Shown: in pieces, positions 52,850 to 61,453 of the stretch
Position numbering within the stretch: the stretch's first letter is position 1
Layout of the letters: every line of letters starts with the position of its first letter
NCBI GenBank assembly: GCA_045531965.1
Contig: JAZSFA010000043.1
Location: 1 to 64,000, forward strand
Direction of reading: 5' to 3'
DNA: 64,000 nucleotides
Source: CAMEON01 sp045531965
GTDB lineage: Bacteria; Bacillota; Clostridia; Oscillospirales; CAG-272
Position numbers and translations under genes: made by a program
The notes under the pieces: generated by a model
Seen by the model: only the letters and a program-made list of their open reading frames with translations
What the model was told of the DNA's origin: nothing
Databases searched by the model: none

Positions 52850-53050
52850 ATACCAATGGGGAAGGGGCCCCATGGGGGTTTCCCCTATGCTTCCCACTGT
52901 CAAATCTTTTGGCTTGTCAATGCCTTTTTGAAAGTTCTTGGGATTCTTAAACCCTTCTTTCAAGAAGGGTTTAAGCGGGGGTAGCGAAGCGGCGACACGG
53001 TAGTGAATGACTGCCAGTGGCAGTCAGAGCCGTGTCGTGACCGACCCGCA
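52850..53050. repeat. composite dispersed repeat, copy 2 (inverted)
   Basis: Read on the minus strand it has the same order as copy 1: the 54-base block (53032-52979), then a perfect 28-bp palindrome TTAAACCCTTCTTTC... (52974-52947) whose centre CTTCTTTCAAGAAG is shared with copy 1. Similarity extends about 18 bases beyond the block (TGCGGxTCGGTCACG). A second GGGGCCCC-centred inverted repeat lies at about 52858-52888. Confidence 0.8.
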
Positions 53051-53093
53051 GGGAGACCAGGGGCAGAGCCCCTCGTTCCCCATAAACTCCAAT

Positions 53094-54179
53094 TTATCCG
53101 TAAATCTCCGCGAAAATGGGGTCGAGAGCCGCCGCCACGCAGGCAAATCCCAGATCGTTGGGGTGGCAACCGTCCACGCTTCCGCCGTCGCCGCCGAAGA
53201 TGGCGAAGATGGTCTCGCCGTCCACGAAGTAGACGTTCTCCCCCCTGGTCTTGGCTCTCTCATAGGTTGTTTTGACCACCTCGCGGCGGGCTCTTTCCTC
53301 CGCGTTGTATCGGATGCCGGGGCGGGTGATGAAGATGACGGGAATGTCGGGATGGTTGGCGCGGACATTCAGATACATCGGTTCGTGGGTGGCGGCAAGA
53401 TGCTCCACATTGGGGGCGTTGTGATCGTAAGCAAAGACAAAAGCCGACATGGGCAGGGAAGCGATGTAGTCCGAAATCGCTTGCTCGCCGCGGGCACTGC
53501 CTGAAAATCCCAGGTTGCGGAAGTCCACGTTGTATTTGCGGGAGAGAATGTTAGGATAATGATTCCCGGGACGGGAGGCACAGCCCCCTTGGGTGATGGA
53601 GGAGCCGTAGTAAACCGTAGGTGGCAGGTCGCGGTAGGGGGCGGCAGACTCCACCTTGGAGCCGGGGGTCAGTCCAAGCCACAGCTCGTCGATTCCGCCG
53701 TAGAGTGGGAGGTTCAAGAGGACGTCCTTCATACCCTCCGCGGGAAGACAGACCATGTTGGTGTACCCGTGGTTTTCGGTCATTTTGATGGCGGCATCGT
53801 TGCCCCCCTCGGTCATGCAGGAACCGTAGTAGTGGTATTCACCTTCGCAGCCGAGGTAGACGTCCAGTCCCGCCGTACCCAGGAGGGTCATGTGGGGCAT
53901 CATGCCCACACCCGAGAGCTTGACTTTGACCGCCATATGGATCGCGTCGGTCTTAAAGCGAACGCGTCCGCCTGAGGTGTGAAGGTTAAGCCACGCCACG
54001 CCCTCGTTGGTGGCGTCAGCCACGTCCTGGGGGATGCGGTGGAAGGGCTTACCGTCATAAGGGGCACAAAGACCATAGAGGGCGAAAGGTGTATCAAGAA
54101 CGTTGACAAATTGAACAGGTATATTCGCAACGGTCTCGATGGTTAAATTTTGATCAATTTCGGAGATAGATTTGGACAT
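53094..54179 (-). CDS. SGNH/GDSL-family hydrolase
   Basis: 361 residues. An N-terminal beta domain (about 1-165, with 'GRVRFKTDAIHMAVKVKLSG') like that of SsfX3-type esterases precedes an SGNH domain: block I 'VYYGSSITQGGCASRPGNHY' with the nucleophile Ser, Gly in 'NLGFSGSARGEQA', and 'GSVDGCHPNDLGFACVA' with the Asp-x-x-His pair. Likely deacetylates or de-esterifies carbohydrates. No signal peptide, so cytoplasmic. ATG at 54179 follows AAGGAGG. Confidence 0.88.
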   Translation of the reverse strand: MSKSISEIDQNLTIETVANIPVQFVNVLDTPFALYGLCAPYDGKPFHRIPQDVADATNEGVAWLNLHTSGGRVRFKTDAIHMAVKVKLSGVGMMPHMTLLGTAGLDVYLGCEGEYHYYGSCMTEGGNDAAIKMTENHGYTNMVCLPAEGMKDVLLNLPLYGGIDELWLGLTPGSKVESAAPYRDLPPTVYYGSSITQGGCASRPGNHYPNILSRKYNVDFRNLGFSGSARGEQAISDYIASLPMSAFVFAYDHNAPNVEHLAATHEPMYLNVRANHPDIPVIFITRPGIRYNAEERARREVVKTTYERAKTRGENVYFVDGETIFAIFGGDGGSVDGCHPNDLGFACVAAALDPIFAEIYG

Positions 54180-54269
54180 AGAGACGCCTCCTTGTATCAT
54201 AAGTTGATGGTTTTCTCACAAAAGCACAAAAAAAATCAAAAAATTCGCTGATATTAGTATAGCATATTC

Positions 54270-54298
54270 TTGATTTTTTTGCAAGAGTGTGGTATAAT
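54270..54298 (+). promoter_or_regulatory. SigA promoter of the pantothenate kinase gene
   Basis: TTGATT, 17 bases, TATAAT. Confidence 0.75.
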
Positions 54299-54367
54299 AT
54301 TTTATCTGTATGAATAATGGGTAGGTCTGCGCGTGCAGGCTACTCCGTGGAAAGGAGTTCTTTTCTC

Positions 54368-55240
54368 ATGACAGAGAACTTACATACAAGCTGCTCGGTG
54401 GTTTTGGGCATCGACGTGGGCGGCAGTACCACCAAGATCGTGGGCTTTAAGCTGGGTGAGAACGGCGAACGAGAGCTGATGCCTCCTCTCTTTGTGCGGG
54501 CTACTGACCCCATCACCTCCATCTACGGCGCGCTGGGACGCTACACCTCGGAAAACGGTTTGGCTCTTTCGGACATCAAGCGGGTCATGACCACGGGCGT
54601 GGGCTCCTCCTACCTGTCGGGCCCCATCTACGATCTGGAGTGCAAATCCGTCCCCGAGTTCTCGGGCGTGGGTCTGGGAGGACTGTACCTCTCGGGGCTG
54701 GACGAGGCCATCATCGTCAGCATGGGCACGGGTACGGCTCTGGTACACGCCAAACGGAATTCCGACGGCACCACCGCCATTGACTATCTGGGGGGTACGG
54801 GCGTGGGCGGCGGTACACTCCTGGGTCTGACTAAAAAAATGTTGGGTGTGGACACCATCGCCCACATCGAACAGCTCTGCGAGGGCGGAGATCTTTCCAA
54901 GATCGACTTGACCATCAAGGACATTACCCAACAGGGTCAGTTCCCCGAGATGAGCATCAACCTCACCGCCTCCAATTTCGGTAATCTCAGCGATATCGCC
55001 GACAGCCACGACATCGCCCTGGGCATCGCCAACATGGTGGCAGAGACCATCTTCATGATGTCTATCTTCGCGGCGAGGAGTAAGGGCATTTCCGACATTG
55101 TCCTGACGGGCAATCTCACCAACATCGCCCCCATCCGCAGAGTCTTTGAGGACCTTGGCGATTCCTTCGGCGTGAACTTCATCATCCCCGAGCATGCACA
55201 GTTCGGCACGGTGATTGGCGCGGCGCTGGTGGAGACGTAA
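54368..55240 (+). CDS. coaW: type II pantothenate kinase
   Basis: 290 residues of the acetate-sugar kinase fold: 'VLGIDVGGSTTKIVGFKLGE' (phosphate 1), 'MTTGVGSSYLSGPIYDLECK' with the family Glu in 'SVPEFSGVGLGGLYL', 'AIIVSMGTGTALVHAKRNSD' and 'LGGTGVGGGTLLGL'. This matches type II PanK (CoaW) rather than the BadF/HgdC activator. First step of coenzyme A synthesis. ATG at 54368 follows GAAAGGAG. Confidence 0.9.
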   Translation: MTENLHTSCSVVLGIDVGGSTTKIVGFKLGENGERELMPPLFVRATDPITSIYGALGRYTSENGLALSDIKRVMTTGVGSSYLSGPIYDLECKSVPEFSGVGLGGLYLSGLDEAIIVSMGTGTALVHAKRNSDGTTAIDYLGGTGVGGGTLLGLTKKMLGVDTIAHIEQLCEGGDLSKIDLTIKDITQQGQFPEMSINLTASNFGNLSDIADSHDIALGIANMVAETIFMMSIFAARSKGISDIVLTGNLTNIAPIRRVFEDLGDSFGVNFIIPEHAQFGTVIGAALVET

Positions 55241-55275
55241 TACTGATTATCTTACAACAACGAAAGGAGGACGTC

Positions 55276-55569
55276 ATGAAAACAAAATATTCCTTGATTT
55301 GCCTTTGTATGGCAATTCTTCTCTTGCTGTCCTCCGCTTTTAGTGTTATTCTGCCCTTTGAGCATGATTGCTCCATGCACGAGGGCTGTACGGTCTGTCT
55401 CTTGCTGTTCGCCATGAAGCATTTGCTGCACGCCCTTTGGCTGATTGCTTTGGCGCTTTCCGCCTTTGATCGTCTGCTTTTGCACAAACGCGTTTGGGCA
55501 AGCGGCCGCCCCTCTGTTGACCGCTTCCATTCAACCCCCATTGAGCTTCACGTCAAGCTGTCCAATTGA
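55276..55569 (+). CDS. small membrane protein with His/Cys motif, first gene of the FtsX-type operon
   Basis: 97 residues. Signal-like first helix (about 5-27), then an outside loop 'PFEHDCSMHEGCTVCLLLFA' with three Cys and two His in ten residues, and a second helix ('LLHALWLIALALSAFD'). The tail is basic. RBS AAAGGAGG. The spacing of the Cys and His would suit metal binding or a disulfide. Not recognised. It leads an operon with an ATPase, an FtsX-like permease with a His-rich loop and a CxxC lipoprotein. Confidence 0.65.
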   Translation: MKTKYSLICLCMAILLLLSSAFSVILPFEHDCSMHEGCTVCLLLFAMKHLLHALWLIALALSAFDRLLLHKRVWASGRPSVDRFHSTPIELHVKLSN

Positions 55570-55638
55570 TACCGGTATTTTCTTCGAAATCATGATTCGA
55601 AAATACAAGTATTCAAATTGGAAAGGATCTTTGAAAAT

Positions 55639-56304
55639 ATGGTAGAAATCAAAAGTGTGACCAAGCAGTTTCAAAACGAAACGGCCATTGACTACAAGGA
55701 CATGACTTTTGAGACGGGTAAGTCTTATATGCTCCTTGGAGCATCAGGCTGCGGAAAATCCACCCTGCTGAATATGATCGCAGGTATTCTTGCACCCACC
55801 TGCGGTTCTGTCGTCATTGACGGTGTCAGCATGACCGAAAAGAGCCAGCAGGAGAAGGACAAATTCCGCATCCGGCATATTGGCTACATCTTCCAGGACT
55901 TTAAGCTCATTGAAGATATGACAGTCATGGACAACATCAACATCCTCCGTTTAGAGGGCGTGGATACCTCGTCAGCAGCACAGTTACTCGAATCCTTAGA
56001 AATTGCCGATAAAAAGAACAGCAAGATCAAGCATTTATCGGGCGGTCAAAAGCAGAGGGTCGCTATTGCGCGTGCCCTTGTGAAATCTCCCGACATCATT
56101 TTGGCTGACGAACCCACGGGAAATCTCAATTTTACCATTGGTGAGCAAGTCATCCGTGAATTGACCCGAATTTCCGAGGGCAAGACACTGATCGCCGTCA
56201 CCCACGACGATCGTCTGTCAAAATATTTCGACGTAGTCATCGACATGAACGACATGACGGATGGTCGCCGAGACGTGACCTCCGGCGGAAAGGAGGCTCG
56301 TTGA
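55639..56304 (+). CDS. ABC transporter ATP-binding protein, LolD/MacB type
   Basis: 221 residues. Walker A 'GASGCGKST', signature 'HLSGGQKQRVAIARALVKS', Walker B 'IILADEPTGNLN' and 'IAVTHDDRL'. Length and sequence are those of ATPases that pair with FtsX-like permeases in mechanotransmission complexes. ATG at 55639 preferred; an earlier TTG at 55618 lacks a site. One base from the permease gene. Confidence 0.93.
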   Translation: MVEIKSVTKQFQNETAIDYKDMTFETGKSYMLLGASGCGKSTLLNMIAGILAPTCGSVVIDGVSMTEKSQQEKDKFRIRHIGYIFQDFKLIEDMTVMDNINILRLEGVDTSSAAQLLESLEIADKKNSKIKHLSGGQKQRVAIARALVKSPDIILADEPTGNLNFTIGEQVIRELTRISEGKTLIAVTHDDRLSKYFDVVIDMNDMTDGRRDVTSGGKEAR

Positions 56305-56305
56305 T

Positions 56306-57517
56306 ATGTTTGGATTTGCCATTAAAAACATGGCCATCAAAAAGGTACAGATCATTTTGGTGGTACTGTCGATTACGCTGTCTGCGGGGATCGGCATTTT
56401 GGCTTACAACGTAGCCTCTCAAGTGGACGAAGGCATCACGCAAAACGCGGGATACTATTCCGTCATCGTGGGTCCCACGGGCAGCCAAACGCAGCTTGCC
56501 ATGAACACCATGTACTTTACCGACGCCCCTCTCGGTACCATTCCCTATTCCGTAGTCACTAAGCTTCAGATGGATGGCACCCGTGTCAGTAAGGTCATTC
56601 CCTTTGCGATGGCCGACAGCTACAACGGCTCCAATGTGGTGGGCACCACGTCCGCCTTCCTTGACGGCAAGACTGTTGCCAAGGGAAAGATGTTCGACGA
56701 CAACACGACTTTGCAGGTGGTCGTAGGTCATAACGTGGCCAAGATCAACGAACTTCACATAGGTGATACCATCTATACCAGCCATTCGGCGAGCGGTACG
56801 GATACGCATACGCAAGGACTCACCGTGGTCGGTATTCTCGAAGAATGTCACTCTGTTTACGACAACGTAGTCTTTACCCAGATCCGTACCCTGTGGGCGA
56901 TGCACGACCACAGCGGCGAGCATACGGAGGAAGCACACGAAGAGGAGCATCAGCACACCTCGGGGACCGTTTGTGCCATTTTGGTCAACACCAAGAATCC
57001 TGCTTACGCCATGCAACTGGCAAGCGAATACGACGGCATGATCTTTAATACGGCCGACGGTGAATCCTATACCCTACAGGCCATTGAGCCCATGGCCGTC
57101 GTCAGAGACGTGTTGAATGACGCGGATAACACCAAATACATTGTTTTCGTGCTTTGCGCGGTCATTCTCATCATGAATGTCATGATCATCTCTATTATTA
57201 CGCTTTTAAACATGTACCATTCTGCCAAGGAGATCTCCCTCATGCGCCTCATTGGCATCAGCATGAAGAAGATCAATTTGCTCTATATCATTCAAAACAG
57301 CTTGGTGGGGCTTGCCTCAACCTTGATGGCCTTTGGGCTATCAAGGCTATGTCTGACCCTCATGAGCGACTACGTTGCTTCCATGGGCGTTGTTTTGAAC
57401 ACAGGCAAGGTCTATCCCGTAGAGGTGATTATTTTGCTGGGTATCTTCATCATCGGCGTTCTGCCTACGATGATCTGGACCTTTTTCACCGCTCGCAAGG
57501 ACAGCATTTCGGGCTAA
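56306..57517 (+). CDS. FtsX-like ABC permease with His-rich outside loop
   Basis: 403 residues. One helix near the N-terminus, a large outside domain, and three C-terminal helices ('YIVFVLCAVILIMNVMIISI', 'LYIIQNSLVGLASTLMAFGL', 'EVIILLGIFIIGVLPTMIWT'): the MacB/FtsX layout. Around residues 196-215 the outside domain has 'MHDHSGEHTEEAHEEEHQHT', seven His and several Glu, a likely zinc or other metal site. Works with the ATPase upstream. In this family the complex often moves or extracts lipoproteins or peptides instead of transporting small solutes. Confidence 0.88.
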   Translation: MFGFAIKNMAIKKVQIILVVLSITLSAGIGILAYNVASQVDEGITQNAGYYSVIVGPTGSQTQLAMNTMYFTDAPLGTIPYSVVTKLQMDGTRVSKVIPFAMADSYNGSNVVGTTSAFLDGKTVAKGKMFDDNTTLQVVVGHNVAKINELHIGDTIYTSHSASGTDTHTQGLTVVGILEECHSVYDNVVFTQIRTLWAMHDHSGEHTEEAHEEEHQHTSGTVCAILVNTKNPAYAMQLASEYDGMIFNTADGESYTLQAIEPMAVVRDVLNDADNTKYIVFVLCAVILIMNVMIISIITLLNMYHSAKEISLMRLIGISMKKINLLYIIQNSLVGLASTLMAFGLSRLCLTLMSDYVASMGVVLNTGKVYPVEVIILLGIFIIGVLPTMIWTFFTARKDSISG

Positions 57518-57528
57518 GGAGGCAAGTC

Positions 57529-58494
57529 ATGAAAAGAAGCATATTGAAATGTTGTGTACTCCTTTTGAGTGCTTTATTGCTTTTCGGGATGATCAGTTGC
57601 GGAGACAAGGATCCCGCAGTCACTCCTTCTGAGGCTACGAGGTTGAGCTTCAAAGCAGCAACCTCCTATGAGGATCTTAAGGCTCTGAACGGACAAGCAG
57701 TAACCATCAACGGTTACATGGCGACCAGCTCCCCCGTGGACGGCGGCTACATTTTCCTCATGAATTTACCTTATCAGAGTTGTCCCTTCTGCGTTCCTAA
57801 TACATCTCAGCTTTCCAACACCATGGCAGTCTACGCGCCTGAAGGAGACTCTTTCAGCTACACCACGCAGGCCATCAAGGTGACGGGCACGCTGGTGGTT
57901 GCCGAAAATGAGGATCAGCCCTTTACCGACAAGTACGGCTATGAGTTCAACTTCAAGATCGTGGATGCGGCCTATACCATTCTGAAATCGGAGGAGCTAT
58001 CTGCTGATATGGCACTCTGGCAGAAGATTGCTGACTCCGACGTGATATCCAAGCTGTACGCCATGTACGATTACATAAATTTCGTTTGTGCGTGGAATAC
58101 GTATTACGTCAATTCCTACGTCAATGAAGCGGGCGAGACGGTACCGGGTTACTATCTCTATCCTTCCGATGCGCTCCACTATCTTACCACGGATGGTGCT
58201 CAATGGAATTACGGTTACAAGGAAGGTTATTTTGACAACCTGAAGTCGGCCGTGCAGGCCGTTGATCCTACTGCCTTTGAGGATTTGATCGCGAACATTG
58301 AGAAGGCAGAAGCATTGGCACAAAAGGCTCTCGCCGAGCTGGAGGCTGAAAACTACACCGCAGAATACAAATACGTGGAGATGTTCGGTGCCTCAGATTA
58401 CGTTTACACCTTGAACAAGGGCGAGGAGTTGACTTCCGAAATGAAGGCGATCTATGCACAGTTTGAACAATGGTTAGCAGGCTGGGAAATGTGA
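57529..58494 (+). CDS. lipoprotein with CxxC motif, last gene of the FtsX-type operon
   Basis: 321 residues. Lipobox MISC (Cys24). The first domain (about 45-150) looks like an OB or DUF3299-type fold: 'LNGQAVTINGYMATSSPVDG', then 'YQSCPFCVPNTSQLSN' with a CxxC. The second half is helical ('DPTAFEDLIANIEKAEALAQ'). DUF3299-like proteins with 'GYM' and Cys motifs are found next to MacB-type transporters in other bacteria, which fits this operon. ATG at 57529 follows AAGGAGG, 11 bases after the permease stop. Confidence 0.75.
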   Translation: MKRSILKCCVLLLSALLLFGMISCGDKDPAVTPSEATRLSFKAATSYEDLKALNGQAVTINGYMATSSPVDGGYIFLMNLPYQSCPFCVPNTSQLSNTMAVYAPEGDSFSYTTQAIKVTGTLVVAENEDQPFTDKYGYEFNFKIVDAAYTILKSEELSADMALWQKIADSDVISKLYAMYDYINFVCAWNTYYVNSYVNEAGETVPGYYLYPSDALHYLTTDGAQWNYGYKEGYFDNLKSAVQAVDPTAFEDLIANIEKAEALAQKALAELEAENYTAEYKYVEMFGASDYVYTLNKGEELTSEMKAIYAQFEQWLAGWEM

Positions 58495-58515
58495 TCAGCC
58501 GTTTCCTATCTCTTT

Positions 58516-58545
58516 GCGGAGCAGGGTTTCCTGCTCCGCTTTTTT
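58516..58545 (+). terminator. terminator of the FtsX-type operon
   Basis: GCGGAGCAGG/CCTGCTCCGC with a four-base loop and TTTTTT. Confidence 0.88.
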
Positions 58546-58628
58546 AGAGATGTTCTTTAGAAATTCCCGATCATTGATCGCTTGAACAAAAAATATTGAA
58601 AAACAAAGGAAAAAATCCGCTACGTATC

Positions 58629-58657
58629 TTGATTTATCATAAAATATATGATATAAT
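58629..58657 (+). promoter_or_regulatory. SigA promoter of alaS
   Basis: TTGATT, 17 bases, TATAAT. No T-box leader fits in the 39 bases before the start. Confidence 0.75.
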
Positions 58658-58695
58658 GAAGTTTGGAAATTTATTTTGAAAGGCAATAGATCACT

Positions 58696-61329
58696 ATGCA
58701 ATGGACAAGTCTTAACGATCTGCGCGAGAAATATCTCGCCTTCTTCGAGTCGAAGGGTCACCTTCGTCTCCCCTCCTACCCTCTGGTCCCTATCAACGAC
58801 CCCTCCCTCCTGCTTATCAACTCGGGTATGGCACCCATGAAGAAATTCTTCACGGGCGAGGAGATTCCCCCTCGCAACCGCGTCTGCACCTGTCAGAAGT
58901 GCATCCGTACCCCCGATCTGGAGCGCGTGGGTCACACCGCCCGCCACGGCACCTTTTTCGAGATGCTGGGTAACTTTTCCTTTGGCGACTACTTCAAAAG
59001 CGAGGCCATTCCGTGGGCCTGGGAGTTCCTCACCGTGACCCTGGAGATCCCCGAGAATCTGCTCTGGCCCTCCATCTACGAGAAGGACGAGGAGGCATAC
59101 CACCTGTGGGCTGACGTGGTCGGCGTCCCCGCCGAGCGCATCGTCCGTCTGGGCAAGGCCGACAACTTCTGGGAGCACGGCAGCGGTCCCTGCGGCCCCT
59201 GCTCCGAGATCTACTTCGACCGCGGCGAGGCTCGCGGCTGCGGCTCTCCCGACTGTAAGCCCGGCTGTGACTGCGACCGCCTCATGGAGATCTGGAACAA
59301 CGTGTTCTCCCAGTTCAACAACGATGGCAACGGCAACTACACCGAGCTGGCTCAGAAGAACATCGACACGGGTATGGGTCTGGAGCGTCTGGCCTGTGTC
59401 ATGCAGGACGTGGACAATATGTTCCTGGTGGACACCAACCGTAAGATCCTGGACACCGTCAGCCGGATCGCCGGTAAGGAGTACGGTGCCGACAAGAACA
59501 ACGATATTTCCATCCGTGTCTGCACCGACCACATCAAGTCCGCCATGTTTATGATCGCCGACGGCGTCATCCCCTCCAACGAGGGACGCGGCTACGTGCT
59601 TCGCCGTATCATCCGCCGCGCCTGCCGTCACGGTAAGCTCCTGGGCATTAACCATCCCTTCCTCTCCGACCTGTGTAAGGTAGCCATGGAGCAGAACTGC
59701 GGCGCATACCCCGAGCTTTCTGAGAAGTACGACTACATCCTCAAGGTGCTGACCTTGGAGGAGGAGAGATTCGACGCCACCATCGACGCGGGTCTGTCCA
59801 TTCTGAACAGCGTCATTGAGGCAGCAAAGACCGAGGGTAAGACCGAGATCTCGGGCGAGGATGCCTTCAAGCTCTACGATACCTTCGGCTTCCCCATCGA
59901 CCTCACCCGTGAGATCATCGAAGAGGCAGGTATGACCTACGATAACGACCGTTTCCTTGAGCTGATGCAGGAGCAGAAGGTGCGCGCAAGAGCCGCAAGA
60001 GCCAACATCAGCGGATGGAGCAATGCCTCCAAGACCCTGCTGGCCGATCTGCCCAAGACCGAATTCTGTGGATACGACGGATTTGTCCGAAACGATTCCA
60101 AGGTTGTCGCCATCATTATGGACGATATGCTGGTAGACGAGGTTTCCGAGGGTGAGTGCAGCATCATACTGGATAAGACCCCCTTCTATGGCGAGGGCGG
60201 CGGTCAGATCGGTGATATGGGTGTGCTTTGCGGAACCAACGCAATGATCAAGATTACCGACACACAGAAGAGTGACGGCGTTTATATCCACCTCGGTACC
60301 GTTGCGGACGGTATCCTGAAGGTAGGTGACACTGTAATAGCTCAGGTGGACGTTGTCCGCCGCGAGGCCATCATGCGCAATCACTCCGCCGCACACCTCC
60401 TGCAGAACGCTCTGCGTCAGGTGTTGGGTACCCACGTTGAGCAGGCAGGCTCCTACGTCTCCGACACGGTTTGCCGCTTCGACTTCACCCACTTCGCCGC
60501 TATGACCGCCGAGGAGATTTCCAAGGTGGAGGCCATCGTCAACAGCGAGATCCTTTCCGCAGGCGAGGGCTCCATGACCGAGATGGGCATCGACGAGGCC
60601 AAGGCTCTGGGGGCTATGGCTCTGTTCGGTGAGAAGTACGGCAAGACGGTTCGCGTAGTCCGCATGGGCTCCAGCTCCATCGAGCTGTGCGGCGGTACCC
60701 ACGTGGACAACACGGGTAAGATCGGTCTCTTCAAGATCGTTTCCGAGTCCTCGGTGGCCGCAGGCGTGCGCCGTATCGAGGCTGTGACGGGTACGGGCGT
60801 GCTGGCTCTGCTGGGTCAGAAGGACGCTTTGATCCACAGCACCGCCAAGGAGCTGAAGGTCAACAATCCCGCTGACATCGCTCACAAGGCGACCCAGCTT
60901 CAGTCCGAGTTGAACGCCGCCCACAAGGAGATCGAGTCTTTGAACGGCAAGATCGCCGCTTCCCAGGTCAGCGATCTCATCAAGAATGCGGTTTCCGTAG
61001 GTGATTTTAAGCTGGTCACCGTTCATATGCCCGGTCTGGCTGTGGATATTGCCCGCTCCATGACCGACAAGATCAAGGACACCTACGCTGACGTGGTGGC
61101 TGTCATTGCCATCTCCGACGGCGAGAGCGTCAAGTTCCTGTCCTGCGCAGGCAAGGATGCCGTGGCTCACGGCGCGCACGCCGGTAAGCTGGTGGGTGCC
61201 GTTGCCGCTGTCACCGGCGGCAAGGGTGGCGGACGTCCCGACTCTGCCATGGCAGGCGGTAAGGAGATCACAAAAGTGAACGAGGCTTTGGCTTCGGCTT
61301 CTGCAACGTTGGCTTCTATGCTGAAGTAA
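58696..61329 (+). CDS. alaS: alanine-tRNA ligase AlaS
   Basis: 877 residues, complete. Class II catalytic core from residue 1 ('FLAFFESKGHLRLPSYPLVP'-like start, 'DPSLLLINSGMAPMKKFFTG', 'CQKCIRTPDLERVGHTARHG', 'FFEMLGNFSFGDYFKSEAIP'); editing domain with 'MRNHSAAHLLQNALRQVLG' (HxxxH) and 'IELCGGTHVDNTGKIGLFKI'; C-terminal domain with the Gly-rich 'AVTGGKGGGRPDSAMAGGKE'. A Cys-rich insert 'ARGCGSPDCKPGCDCDRLME' replaces the usual short loop in the catalytic domain, which is known in some clostridial AlaS. Confidence 0.97.
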   Translation: MQWTSLNDLREKYLAFFESKGHLRLPSYPLVPINDPSLLLINSGMAPMKKFFTGEEIPPRNRVCTCQKCIRTPDLERVGHTARHGTFFEMLGNFSFGDYFKSEAIPWAWEFLTVTLEIPENLLWPSIYEKDEEAYHLWADVVGVPAERIVRLGKADNFWEHGSGPCGPCSEIYFDRGEARGCGSPDCKPGCDCDRLMEIWNNVFSQFNNDGNGNYTELAQKNIDTGMGLERLACVMQDVDNMFLVDTNRKILDTVSRIAGKEYGADKNNDISIRVCTDHIKSAMFMIADGVIPSNEGRGYVLRRIIRRACRHGKLLGINHPFLSDLCKVAMEQNCGAYPELSEKYDYILKVLTLEEERFDATIDAGLSILNSVIEAAKTEGKTEISGEDAFKLYDTFGFPIDLTREIIEEAGMTYDNDRFLELMQEQKVRARAARANISGWSNASKTLLADLPKTEFCGYDGFVRNDSKVVAIIMDDMLVDEVSEGECSIILDKTPFYGEGGGQIGDMGVLCGTNAMIKITDTQKSDGVYIHLGTVADGILKVGDTVIAQVDVVRREAIMRNHSAAHLLQNALRQVLGTHVEQAGSYVSDTVCRFDFTHFAAMTAEEISKVEAIVNSEILSAGEGSMTEMGIDEAKALGAMALFGEKYGKTVRVVRMGSSSIELCGGTHVDNTGKIGLFKIVSESSVAAGVRRIEAVTGTGVLALLGQKDALIHSTAKELKVNNPADIAHKATQLQSELNAAHKEIESLNGKIAASQVSDLIKNAVSVGDFKLVTVHMPGLAVDIARSMTDKIKDTYADVVAVIAISDGESVKFLSCAGKDAVAHGAHAGKLVGAVAAVTGGKGGGRPDSAMAGGKEITKVNEALASASATLASMLK

Positions 61330-61342
61330 TTTATATCCTTAT

Positions 61343-61376
61343 ACCCCGCCCGTTTGGGCGGGGTAAAAATTTTTTA
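61343..61376 (+). terminator. terminator of alaS
   Basis: ACCCCGCCC/GGGCGGGGT with a four-base loop, then AAAAATTTTTT. Confidence 0.85.
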
Positions 61377-61453
61377 GAGATTCTACCAACCTTTTTGAAT
61401 TTCTCTCCACTTATATAGATGAAACCACCCCACGAAACCCGAAAGGAGCCGCC

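Noticed and set aside
55346..55534. Minus-strand frame opposite the small His/Cys membrane protein
   Set aside because: The plus frame has a good RBS, signal-like helix and operon context; the minus frame has none.
58495..61179. 894-codon open frame on the minus strand across alaS
   Set aside because: It is the antisense shadow of the strongly conserved alaS gene; such frames arise from codon bias in GC-rich third positions and it shows no known domain.
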